DNA of 6,983 nt from Candidatus Bathyarchaeota archaeon (GTDB taxonomy: Archaea; Thermoproteota; Bathyarchaeia; Bathyarchaeales; UBA233), in contig QMXC01000063.1 of the NCBI GenBank assembly GCA_003661945.1, positions 1-6,983 of the forward strand, in the 5' to 3' direction. Every line of letters begins with the position of its first letter. Position 1 is the first letter of the stretch. The notes under the pieces are model-generated. The model searched no databases, was not told where the DNA came from, and saw only the letters and a list, made by a program, of their open reading frames with translations. This document shows positions 1-4,910 of the stretch, piece by piece. Position numbers and translations under genes: made by a program.

Positions 1-579
1 AATAGAAGCTAAAATTCGGCTCCAAAGCGGCATTTGCCCCAGCGGTATGAAGACTCCGCTTATGAAGAGCAACGGGAATTTTACGAGCGACGAAACCATC
101 ATCACGGTTGCAGGAATATCCGATGGCGGATAAGCGGACATTAAGATGCCGAGTGAAGAGAAACAGAAGGAGGCTAGGGCTATTGACAGGCAAAGGGTGA
201 GCCAGCAATGGACGGTTGCGCCGAAAACCACGCCGATAATTAGCGGAACAAGGGATATTATGAGTCCGTAGAGGAAGGAAGCCAGCACGTCGCCTAGAAA
301 TATCGCCCAAACCGAAATTGGGGTTGACAAAATCCTTTCCAAAGTTCTAGAACGGGTTTCCCACGGAACAATTCCCGGACCGATGGATGTTGAGGAAAAG
401 AAAACAGCCATGCCGATTAATCCGGGGAAAAGCTCCTCCACGGTGAGGTTTCGCCCTATAAAGAAGGCTAGAAAGAGAAAAGCTGGGGTAATCAGTCCGA
501 AGATTAGCACTGGTCCTTTATTGTAGTATATGCGCAGGTCTTTTTTCGTGATGGCAAACGCCCTTTTCAGCTGTTCCAT
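1..579 (-). CDS. ABC-2 type transporter permease, partial (C-terminus beyond window)
   Basis: This is the membrane subunit of an export-type ABC transporter, paired with the ATPase just upstream. The minus strand reads open from the ATG at 579 to the window edge, giving 193 residues. It begins MEQLKRAFAITKKDLRIYY, an N-terminus typical of ABC-2 permeases. Hydrophobic stretches lie at about residues 23-42, 53-72, 91-118, 125-148 and 157-180. Between the second and third is ETRSRTLERILSTP (residues 74-87), the conserved cytoplasmic motif of the ABC-2 family that contacts the ATPase. At least one more helix should lie beyond the edge. The start is uncertain: an in-frame TTG at 597, two bases after the ATPase stop, would add six residues and has a weak G-rich stretch upstream. 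The ATG has no clear ribosome binding site. The transported substrate cannot be told. Confidence 0.85.
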   Translation of the reverse strand, partial: MEQLKRAFAITKKDLRIYYNKGPVLIFGLITPAFLFLAFFIGRNLTVEELFPGLIGMAVFFSSTSIGPGIVPWETRSRTLERILSTPISVWAIFLGDVLASFLYGLIISLVPLIIGVVFGATVHCWLTLCLSIALASFCFSSLGILMSAYPPSDIPATVMMVSSLVKFPLLFISGVFIPLGQMPLWSRILASI

Positions 580-599
580 GGAGAAAGTTTCAAACAATG

Positions 600-1538
600 C
601 TAGTCTGCCCCCACGTGTTTTTTCTTTATAAGCTCGATGAACACGTCTTCCAGCGACGGAGTAAGCGTGTTCAAGCTCACTATTTTGAGGTTGTTTTCCC
701 GAGCGTAATTCACCAGAACACATATTGTTTCATCTATTTTGTTCGTGTGCAATTTTATCTTGTCTCCGAGTTTTTCCACTCTGGAAGCGTCTGTAACTTT
801 CCGTATTGCTTCCACGTCCACGGGTTTGTTGAAGCTTATTTCTATCGATTTCAGCCCTTTGCTTTTCATTTTGAGGTTTTCAGGAGTATCTATGGCAGCG
901 ATTTTCCCGTGGTTTATTATGGCTATTCGGTCGCAGAGCTTGTTTGCTTCTTCCATATTGTGGGTTGAGAGGAAAACGGTTGTGCCTTGTTTGCTGAGCT
1001 GTCTAACGTAGCTTCGTAGGAACCTCGCGCTTTCAACGTCCAGCCCCGTGGTCGGCTCGTCTAAGAAGAGTATCTGCGGGTTACTTATCAAAGCCATGCA
1101 GAGGATGAGCTTCTGTTTCATTCCTTTGGAAAATCCCCTCACGAGGCTGTTTCTCCGTTGGTATAGTCCCAAATCTTTTAGGAGCCGTTCGGCTCGCGCA
1201 TGTCTTTCTCTTTTTGGTATGCCGTAAAGCTCGGCTGTTAGCATGAGGTTTTGCCATGCTGTTAGGTCAATGTATGCGTTAGCGGTTTCAGGCACGACAC
1301 CTATGAACTGTTTGGCTTTCAAAGGGTTTCTGAGAATGTCGTATCCAAGAATTATTGCCTCTCCACTGTCGGGCTTGATTATTCCCGTTAATATTCGAAT
1401 GGTTGTTGTTTTTCCAGCGCCGTTTGGACCTAGAAAGCCGAATATTTCGCCTTTTCTAACCTCGAAATCTATGTGGTCAACTGCTGTGATTTCGCCGAAC
1501 CTTTTGGTTAAGCCCGCAACTTCTATGATATTACGCAA
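600..1538 (-). CDS. ABC transporter ATP-binding protein (ABC-2 / DrrA-NatA type)
   Basis: This 312-residue cytoplasmic ATPase powers the adjacent permease. The nucleotide-binding fold is complete: Walker A GPNGAGKT at residues 37-44, a Q-loop region VVPE at 81-84 with Glu where many family members have Gln, signature FSKGMKQ at 136-142, Walker B ILFLDE at 156-161, a D-loop GLD and the switch histidine H193 in STHNMEE. FSKGMKQ in place of LSGGQ is usual for the drug- and sodium-export ATPases of the DrrA/NatA type. Residues from about 225 form the C-terminal accessory domain seen in these proteins. The start is a TTG at 1538, backed by GGAGG at 1546-1550 with a seven-base spacer; a nearby ATG at 1550-1552 is out of frame. 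It lies 46 bases after the TrmO-like gene and is probably co-transcribed with it. Substrate unknown. Confidence 0.93.
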   Translation of the reverse strand: MRNIIEVAGLTKRFGEITAVDHIDFEVRKGEIFGFLGPNGAGKTTTIRILTGIIKPDSGEAIILGYDILRNPLKAKQFIGVVPETANAYIDLTAWQNLMLTAELYGIPKRERHARAERLLKDLGLYQRRNSLVRGFSKGMKQKLILCMALISNPQILFLDEPTTGLDVESARFLRSYVRQLSKQGTTVFLSTHNMEEANKLCDRIAIINHGKIAAIDTPENLKMKSKGLKSIEISFNKPVDVEAIRKVTDASRVEKLGDKIKLHTNKIDETICVLVNYARENNLKIVSLNTLTPSLEDVFIELIKKKHVGAD

Positions 1539-1545
1539 CTGTTTT

Positions 1546-1550
1546 CCTCC
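1546..1550 (-). promoter_or_regulatory. Shine-Dalgarno site for the ABC ATPase (supports a TTG start)
   Basis: Reading the minus strand, GGAGG is followed by a seven-base spacer and TTG. This fixes a TTG start at 1538 and makes an internal start unlikely. Confidence 0.75.
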
Positions 1551-1584
1551 ATGTCAAATACAGCTTCTTTGAGCTAGTGGTTGA

Positions 1585-2022
1585 TTATGTTTTTGGTCCA
1601 CGCTTTGTCCATTCCGGTGCCTTTGCGTTCGGAATTTGGTCTGCCCTTGGAATGTATGGTTTTATGTCGATTATAGGTGAGTCTTTCCAAGCGTCTAAAC
1701 CTTTGACTTTTAAGAAGTTATCTTTAACTTCGATGAGTTCGACAACACAGAGCCCGATGGGGTTAGGGCGGCTTGGGCTTCTGCAGGCGAAGACGCCTAC
1801 CTCGACGGCGCCGGGATGTCGGGGCGGAACTACAAGCAAGGTTTCTCTGTGTTTCTCGTTGTCTCTTTGATGAAACCAGTAAAGAACTATTAGGTGAGAA
1901 AAATCCGTTATTCCCTCGAGCCCGGCACTAAACTCGGGGAAAACCTCTATCTCCGAAACTTCCCCCGCAACTCGAACCTTCCCGATGAAAAGCACTTCTC
2001 CTCTTCCTTTCACATGTTTCAC
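1585..2022 (-). CDS. trmO: TrmO-like tRNA (N6-methyltransferase) / UPF0066 family protein, single domain
   Basis: TrmO uses S-adenosylmethionine to N6-methylate the t6A37 base of tRNA-Thr that reads ACY codons. This 145-residue protein carries the family hallmarks: FSHLIVLYWFH at 41-51, VFACRSPSRPNPIGL at 77-91 and DSPIIDIKPYIP at 114-125. It lacks the C-terminal domain of the E. coli enzyme, as archaeal members do. Its N-terminus is odd: the usual opening strand (IGxIxSP) and the following PRQ segment are not recognisable, and there is an in-frame TAA two codons upstream of the start, so no longer form exists. The start is GTG at 2022, overlapping the preceding TGA by four bases (GTGA), which implies translational coupling; a GTG at 2013 is an alternative. 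Family assignment is firm. Activity is less sure because of the missing N-terminal segment. Confidence 0.88.
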   Translation of the reverse strand: MKHVKGRGEVLFIGKVRVAGEVSEIEVFPEFSAGLEGITDFSHLIVLYWFHQRDNEKHRETLLVVPPRHPGAVEVGVFACRSPSRPNPIGLCVVELIEVKDNFLKVKGLDAWKDSPIIDIKPYIPRADQIPNAKAPEWTKRGPKT

Positions 2023-2804
2023 CCTTTATCCGGTTTCACATTGAAACTGAAACTTAAAGCCTCCACGGGACACTCCTCCACGCATCGCCCACACAATATG
2101 CAGTTGGTGGAACTTCCAATAGCCTCCACGTTGTCGATGCCCATCGGGCACACTTCGAGGCAAACCAAGCATCTTTCGCATTTCTCTGCTTCATACCGTA
2201 TCGTAAAAAGGTTGAACTTGTTGAAAACGCTGTAAAAAGCGCCGAGCGGGCAGAGGTAGCGGCACCAGAACCGGCTGACAACCAACGCCAAGACAACGAC
2301 GAGTAGAAGCGTCATCATGTGAACACGAAAGTATGTGCCTAGGACGGGGTTAGGCGTTAAAACCGTGTAAGGTATGGAGGCGAAAAGCGAGCCGGAGGGA
2401 CAGAACTTGCAGAAAACCGTGTCCACCATGACCCATGACAGTGTTAAGGTTAGAAAGAGCACGACGTATTTTGTGAACCAGAAACGTCCGCCGCGAAGCC
2501 TAGCCCTAGCCTTCCCTCTGCCCAGCAAGTCGTGCAAAGCGCCGAAAGGACAAGCCCACCCGCAAAAAGCCCTTCCAAACAACATTGCGTAGATGCCGAG
2601 CCAACCCACAATGTAAAACGGAAACTGCCCATACGTAATAAAATGTTGTATTCCCCCTATCGGGCAACCGAAAAAAGCGAAGGGACAGCCGTGACAGTAG
2701 AGAAAGGGACAGACAAAACCCGTCTTCAACATTCGAGTAAATCCGAGGTTAGATACTACAAAAGCAGAAGCCTGTGCAAGTTTCCTCTTGTCCCCAAGCC
2801 TCAA
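2019..2804 (-). CDS. NapH-like polytopic membrane protein with two C-terminal [4Fe-4S] ferredoxin clusters
   Basis: This 261-residue integral membrane iron-sulfur protein probably passes electrons across or along the membrane. An N-terminal Cys cluster (C32, C37, C40, C47, within CPFLYCHGCPFAFFGCPIGG) is followed by membrane helices near 61-79, 112-128 and 163-180. Two CxxxCP motifs, CGWACP (81-86) and CRYLCP (181-186), are typical of NapH/NosR/RdxA-type proteins, with a further CxxC pair at C132/C135. The C-terminus is a dicluster ferredoxin: C209-x2-C212-x2-C215-x3-C219 and C235-x2-C238-x2-C241-x3-C245. The start is TTG at 2804 with AGGAGGAG five bases upstream. It sits between a CxxC membrane peptide and a TrmO-like gene, with a thioredoxin one gene further upstream. 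I infer it draws electrons from cytoplasmic ferredoxin for those dithiol proteins; no periplasmic nitrate reductase partner is visible. Confidence 0.9.
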   Translation of the reverse strand: MRLGDKRKLAQASAFVVSNLGFTRMLKTGFVCPFLYCHGCPFAFFGCPIGGIQHFITYGQFPFYIVGWLGIYAMLFGRAFCGWACPFGALHDLLGRGKARARLRGGRFWFTKYVVLFLTLTLSWVMVDTVFCKFCPSGSLFASIPYTVLTPNPVLGTYFRVHMMTLLLVVVLALVVSRFWCRYLCPLGAFYSVFNKFNLFTIRYEAEKCERCLVCLEVCPMGIDNVEAIGSSTNCILCGRCVEECPVEALSFSFNVKPDKG

Positions 2805-2809
2805 AGCGT

Positions 2810-2817
2810 CTCCTCCT
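2810..2817 (-). promoter_or_regulatory. Shine-Dalgarno site for the NapH-like protein (decides a TTG start)
   Basis: AGGAGGAG on the minus strand lies five bases before the TTG at 2804. No ATG or GTG in the same frame has a comparable site, so the TTG is the likely start. Confidence 0.75.
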
Positions 2818-2828
2818 ATTTTCGAAGT

Positions 2829-2972
2829 TTAGTCTAGCCCTATACACGAACGGCATACTATCCTAACGAAACTTTCAACTATCCTATACTCATTCCAGCT
2901 TTGCAGCGTCAAAGATACAAAAAAGGCGAGAACCATCAGTTTCAGCAACAGTTTCCTCTTCAACATTTTCAT
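2829..2972 (-). CDS. Small membrane-anchored CxxC peptide, 47 aa (CD1871A-like)
   Basis: This short reading frame lies in what would otherwise be a 172-base gap. ATG at 2970-2972 opens 47 residues ending with TAA at 2829-2831. The N-terminus MKMLKRKLLLKL is basic and followed by a hydrophobic stretch to about residue 24 (MVLAFFVSLTL), so it is a signal anchor or single membrane helix. The C-terminus carries VCRSCIGLD: a Cys40-x-x-Cys43 motif followed by Ile-Gly-Leu. It starts four bases after the thioredoxin stop and ends 24 bases before the iron-sulfur membrane protein, all in one direction. From memory, the small CxxC family named after C. difficile CD1871A has the same layout (one helix, terminal CxxCIG) and also lies next to 4Fe-4S membrane proteins; I could not check this. 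A GAGTGG stretch upstream could serve as ribosome binding site. Probable role: dithiol relay at the outer membrane face. Confidence 0.72.
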   Translation of the reverse strand: MKMLKRKLLLKLMVLAFFVSLTLQSWNEYRIVESFVRIVCRSCIGLD

Positions 2973-2976
2973 TAGG

Positions 2977-3657
2977 TTAACCACTCAGCAAAGGTTCAAT
3001 GACATCGTATAGTTTTTCAGCGTAAACGAGACCCTCTTGTCTGAAACGAACAAAGCCTTCATCATCTATAACAACTATCGTTGGCGTATATTGAATCGCA
3101 TATTTGATGCCAACGTTATCCGTGTCTTGCGCTATTCTCCACGTAATTTCGTGGTCAGTCCGGTAATCTTTAAGAAGCTGCACGGTATCTTGGGGGTTTA
3201 CGCTTACAGAAATTATCTCAACATCGTTGCTAGAATACTTCGCTTGAACTTTTTTAAGTTCTGTGATCTCCGACGTACACGCACTGCACTGTTTTTGAAA
3301 TATGTCCAGCACCACGACTTTTCCTCTAAAATCTTTGAGGGATAAGGGTTTTCCATCTATGTCTGTCAAAGCGAAGTCCGGTGCTTTTTCGTATTGCTGG
3401 TTGTTCTGGCTGTTTTGGTTGTTCTGCTGTTGCGTGTTGGTTGCCGGCTGAGTTGTTGACCAGACGGCGTAGACGCCTACTATCAGGAGAAGAAACATGG
3501 TCAATACGAGCAGTTTTCCCTTCGGAAAGCCGCCTTCCCTCTTTTTGGGGGCTTTTAGGCGCTGGATGCGTTGAGCTTCCAGTGCTTTTTGATGTTTCAA
3601 TGCTATGCGGCGTTGTTTCTCCTTCCAGCTCTCCTTCTTCCTTTTTTTCTTTGTCAT
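2977..3657 (-). CDS. Membrane-anchored TlpA/ResA-like thioredoxin-fold protein
   Basis: This 226-residue thiol oxidoreductase has its catalytic domain outside the cytoplasm. In order it has a very basic N-terminal segment (1-46, Lys/Arg/Gln-rich, probably helical and cytoplasmic), one membrane helix (about 47-66), a Gln/Asn-rich linker (70-89) and an AhpC/TSA-thioredoxin domain (91-226). The domain begins APDFALTDIDGKPLSLKDF and has the active site C124-S-A-C127 and the cis-proline segment YTPTIVVID with P192. The long charged cytoplasmic extension is unusual for TlpA/ResA proteins, which mostly have only a few residues before the helix. It is the first gene of the leftward set, with a TATA-like element at 3693-3700 and AAGGAACGG before the ATG at 3657. 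Next to a CxxC peptide and an iron-sulfur membrane protein it is likely kept reduced by them; its protein or cytochrome substrate is unknown. Confidence 0.92.
   Translation of the reverse strand: MTKKKRKKESWKEKQRRIALKHQKALEAQRIQRLKAPKKREGGFPKGKLLVLTMFLLLIVGVYAVWSTTQPATNTQQQNNQNSQNNQQYEKAPDFALTDIDGKPLSLKDFRGKVVVLDIFQKQCSACTSEITELKKVQAKYSSNDVEIISVSVNPQDTVQLLKDYRTDHEITWRIAQDTDNVGIKYAIQYTPTIVVIDDEGFVRFRQEGLVYAEKLYDVIEPLLSG
3391..3450 (-). repeat. Low-complexity Gln/Asn linker coding tract
   Basis: This stretch encodes residues 70-89 of the thioredoxin-like protein, almost all Gln, Asn, Thr or Ser. On the plus strand it reads as imperfect repeats of GTTGTTCTG-like units. It is a flexible spacer between the membrane helix and the catalytic domain, and its length may vary between strains by repeat slippage. 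Confidence 0.6.
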
Positions 3658-3692
3658 TTTCCGTTCCTTATGTTACGCTATAGGCTGGGATG

Positions 3693-3700
3693 ATTTTATA
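3693..3700 (-). promoter_or_regulatory. TATA-box-like element for the leftward gene set
   Basis: The minus strand reads TATAAAAT here. At the usual archaeal distance of about 25 bases, transcription would start near 3672, giving a leader of roughly 15 bases that includes the AAGGAACGG before the ATG at 3657. No clear purine-rich BRE is visible upstream. Confidence 0.45.
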
Positions 3701-3723
3701 CGTTGTGTTCATTTAAGTTTTAT

Positions 3724-3735
3724 GGGATATATCAC
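3724..3735 (+). promoter_or_regulatory. Operator-like near-palindrome, copy 1
   Basis: GGGATATATCAC differs by one base from the perfect palindrome GTGATATATCAC. It lies directly upstream of the rightward TATA box, where the BRE would sit, and 23 bases beyond the leftward TATA element. Copy 2 is exactly 45 bases downstream. Confidence 0.5.
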
Positions 3736-3739
3736 AAAA

Positions 3740-3747
3740 TTTATATG
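3740..3747 (+). promoter_or_regulatory. TATA-box-like element for the aromatic-rich gene
   Basis: TTTATATG, preceded by an A-rich run (ACAAAA), matches the archaeal TATA consensus well. Transcription would begin near 3767-3771, giving a leader of about 30 bases that contains GAGGTGA. It is flanked by the two operator-like boxes. Confidence 0.6.
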
Positions 3748-3768
3748 CAACCCTTTTCAGAAGATAAT

Positions 3769-3780
3769 GTGAAATATCAC
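3769..3780 (+). promoter_or_regulatory. Operator-like near-palindrome, copy 2
   Basis: GTGAAATATCAC matches copy 1 at 10 of 12 bases and has the same half-sites GTGA and TCAC. Similarity continues for a few bases (AAAT) past the box. It coincides with the predicted transcription start of the rightward gene, a classic repressor position. Confidence 0.5.
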
Positions 3781-3784
3781 GAAA

Positions 3785-3792
3785 TAGAGGTG
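3785..3792 (+). promoter_or_regulatory. Shine-Dalgarno site deciding the start at 3799
   Basis: The bases TAGAGGTGA contain GAGGTGA, a strong complement to the archaeal 16S rRNA 3' end, six bases before the ATG at 3799. This rejects a longer reading frame opening at 3703, whose start lies upstream of the predicted promoter. Confidence 0.75.
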
Positions 3793-3798
3793 AACAAA

Positions 3799-4110
3799 AT
3801 GGCTTGGGGTTGGAGAGGAAGAGGTTGGGGACCATGGCCGGGAAGAGGGCCGTTCAGCTACTTGCCGCCGTGGCAGAGGCCAGGCTGGCTGTTCGGAGGA
3901 TTCGGAAGAGGCTGGTGGCGCTGGGGATTCGGCTATCCCTACTACAACCCGTGGGTATGCGCCCGTTTCCCGTGGCTGCCTAGATGGTGGTGGGCAAATC
4001 CAGCCTACGCCTATGGCTACGCCGCCTACCCGTGGATGGGCTACGGCTATGGCTACGGTTACGGATACCCCATAACGCCATACACTTGGTACCCGTACGC
4101 ATACTGGTGA
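3799..4110 (+). CDS. Tryptophan/tyrosine/glycine-rich low-complexity protein, 103 aa
   Basis: I do not recognise a named family with confidence; it resembles the aromatic, glycine-rich part of DUF5320-type proteins but lacks their coiled coil. It starts MAWGWRGRGWGPWPGRG. By my count it has 17 Trp, 17 Tyr and 5 Phe (38% aromatic) and 8 Arg, with no Asp, Glu, Lys or His, so it is purely cationic through arginine. Features include WWRW (39-42), WWW (63-65) and a GYGYGYGYGY tract (81-90). There is one Cys (C54). It has no signal peptide or ordinary hydrophobic helix. It opens the rightward gene set and is followed after 21 bases by a DUF5320-like gene, so the products probably act together. Composition suggests an aggregating or condensing scaffold rather than an enzyme. 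Confidence 0.82.
   Translation: MAWGWRGRGWGPWPGRGPFSYLPPWQRPGWLFGGFGRGWWRWGFGYPYYNPWVCARFPWLPRWWWANPAYAYGYAAYPWMGYGYGYGYGYPITPYTWYPYAYW
4039..4068 (+). repeat. Gly-Tyr dipeptide repeat tract
   Basis: Five consecutive Gly-Tyr pairs are encoded by GGN-TAY hexamers. The 12-base unit GGCTACGGCTAT occurs here at 4039-4050 and again in the next gene at 4208-4219, which hints that the two low-complexity genes share an origin or exchange sequence. Confidence 0.6.
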
Positions 4111-4131
4111 ATACGATAAAAGGTGAAAAAC

Positions 4132-4455
4132 ATGAGTCAACCTAGAAGATATTGGCGAAGAGGAAGACGCTACTGGAACTATCCGCCGCCCTACCCGATG
4201 CCCTACGGCTACGGCTATCCACCGCCGGCGCCAACACAAACGCAACAACCATACGGATACCCACCGGGGTATCCTCCGCCCGGTCCGTGGGGACCGCCGA
4301 CGCCGGAACAAGAACTCGAAGAACTCGAAGCATACAAACGCGAGCTGGAAGCCGAAAGGCAGGACATCGAAGAGGAAATCAAAGAAATCGAGGCTCGAAT
4401 CAACGAGCTTCGAAGCATGCTTGAAAGCCGAGGGCAACAACCGCCGCAGCCTTAA
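4132..4455 (+). CDS. DUF5320-like protein: Tyr/Pro-rich head plus charged coiled coil
   Basis: This 107-residue protein has two parts. Residues 1-57 are rich in Pro, Tyr, Gly and Arg (MSQPRRYWRRGRRYWNYPPP at the start, then PYGYGYP and PYGYPPGYPPPGPWGPP). Residues 58-98 form a dense Glu/Lys/Leu heptad helix (PEQELEELEAYKRELEAERQ onward to LRSMLE), followed by a GQQPPQP tail. A coiled coil opening with T-P-E-x-E-L-E-x-L is what I know as the mark of DUF5320, a family often found beside NifX-like proteins; the usual N-terminal motif of that family is absent. The start is the ATG at 4132, with AAAGGTGA just upstream; a GTG at 4123 overlaps that site and is less likely. It probably oligomerises and may recruit the basic aromatic-rich neighbour. 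Function unknown. Confidence 0.8.
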   Translation: MSQPRRYWRRGRRYWNYPPPYPMPYGYGYPPPAPTQTQQPYGYPPGYPPPGPWGPPTPEQELEELEAYKRELEAERQDIEEEIKEIEARINELRSMLESRGQQPPQP

Positions 4456-4460
4456 ACGCG

Positions 4461-4489
4461 ACGCTTTTTTAAACAGTTTCCCCTTTTTT
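4461..4489 (+). terminator. T-run terminator candidate
   Basis: Two runs of six T (4465-4470 and 4484-4489) follow the stop of the DUF5320-like gene. Archaeal polymerase often stops on such tracts without a hairpin. This may end or weaken transcription from the promoter at 3740. Confidence 0.45.
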
Positions 4490-4491
4490 AG

Positions 4492-4498
4492 TTTAAAT
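4492..4498 (+). promoter_or_regulatory. Possible TATA element upstream of the first NifX-like gene
   Basis: TTTAAAT lies just after the T-runs and 32 bases before the TTG start. A start near 4520 would give a very short leader that partly excludes the AGGAAG site, so the assignment is weak. Confidence 0.3.
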
Positions 4499-4529
4499 CG
4501 AATACAAAAACGTTTAGGAAGAATATGAG

Positions 4530-4889
4530 TTGGGAAAGAAAAGTTTGAAAATAGCCGTTGCAACTGTTGGGAACCGAGGCTTAGAAGATGAGGCTTCCCC
4601 TTATTTTGGGAAAACGAAAACCTTCACCATAGTGACGGTTACCAACGGCGAAATAGAAGACGTAAAAATCTTACAAAACCCTGCTGCAACCTACGAACAG
4701 GGAGCCGGACCCGTAGCGGTTCAGCTCCTAGCCAAAGAAGGGGTCAATCTAGCTGTAGGAGGAGAAATAGGTCCTGGAGCGTCTACGCTTCTAGACCAGC
4801 ACAAGATAAGACACATAACCGCAAAACCTCACACAAAAGTGTCAGAAATAGTTAAAAAGCTGTTAAAAGAAGGAATAACGTCTACGTAA
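4530..4889 (+). CDS. NifX-like protein (dinitrogenase FeMo-cofactor biosynthesis domain)
   Basis: This 119-residue protein is essentially one Nitro_FeMo-Co domain (PF02579), the fold shared by NifX, NafY and the NifB C-terminus, which binds metal-sulfur cluster precursors. The family's landmarks are visible: KIAVATVGNRGLEDEASPYFG (about 7-27), the NPAA turn (50-53), GAGPVAVQLL (58-67) and GGEIGPGAS (77-85). It has no cysteine, so any cluster would be held by other residues or by partners. The start is TTG at 4530, with AGGAAG at 4516-4521; a TTG at 4545, giving MKIAVA, is an alternative. A second copy of the domain follows after 21 bases, then two ferredoxin-type ATPases. With no nitrogenase genes in view, a nitrogen-fixation role should not be assumed; cluster handling or storage is more likely. 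Confidence 0.88.
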   Translation: MGKKSLKIAVATVGNRGLEDEASPYFGKTKTFTIVTVTNGEIEDVKILQNPAATYEQGAGPVAVQLLAKEGVNLAVGGEIGPGASTLLDQHKIRHITAKPHTKVSEIVKKLLKEGITST

Positions 4890-4891
4890 AT

Positions 4892-4899
4892 AAGGAGGA
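4892..4899 (+). promoter_or_regulatory. Shine-Dalgarno site for the second NifX-like gene
   Basis: AAGGAGGA is a near-perfect site. It is about 12 bases before the TTG at 4911 and 21 before the ATG at 4920, so the TTG is preferred although the spacing is long. Confidence 0.6.
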
Positions 4900-4910
4900 A
4901 AACTAGAATC

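Larger units (their letters stand above)
3658..3798. promoter_or_regulatory. Divergent intergenic control region
   Basis: This 141-base, AT-rich gap separates the leftward thioredoxin gene from the rightward aromatic-rich gene. It holds a TATA-like element for each direction and two near-palindromic repeat boxes, each listed separately. I see no RNA gene or riboswitch fold in it. Confidence 0.7.

Noticed and set aside
2019..2804. Calling the membrane iron-sulfur protein NapH or NosR by name
   Set aside because: The CxxxCP and ferredoxin motifs are shared by a broad family, and no nap or nos partner genes are present, so only NapH-like is justified.
3391..3450. A tandem repeat or CRISPR-like array
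   Set aside because: The repeats are short, imperfect and in frame, and simply encode a Gln/Asn linker.
3703..3798. A longer start (at 3703) for the aromatic-rich protein
   Set aside because: It would begin upstream of the TATA box and has no ribosome binding site, its added residues have ordinary composition unlike the rest, and GAGGTGA directly precedes the ATG at 3799.
4461..4490. A hairpin-type intrinsic terminator after the DUF5320-like gene
   Set aside because: I could not find a convincing stem before the T-runs; only the T-runs themselves support termination.
3757..4563. A 268-codon open frame on the minus strand opposite the two low-complexity genes
   Set aside because: It arises because Trp/Tyr/Gly/Pro-rich codons on the plus strand give few stops on the other strand. 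Its product is Arg/Ser/Val-rich without family resemblance, and it spans several convincing plus-strand genes and the control region.
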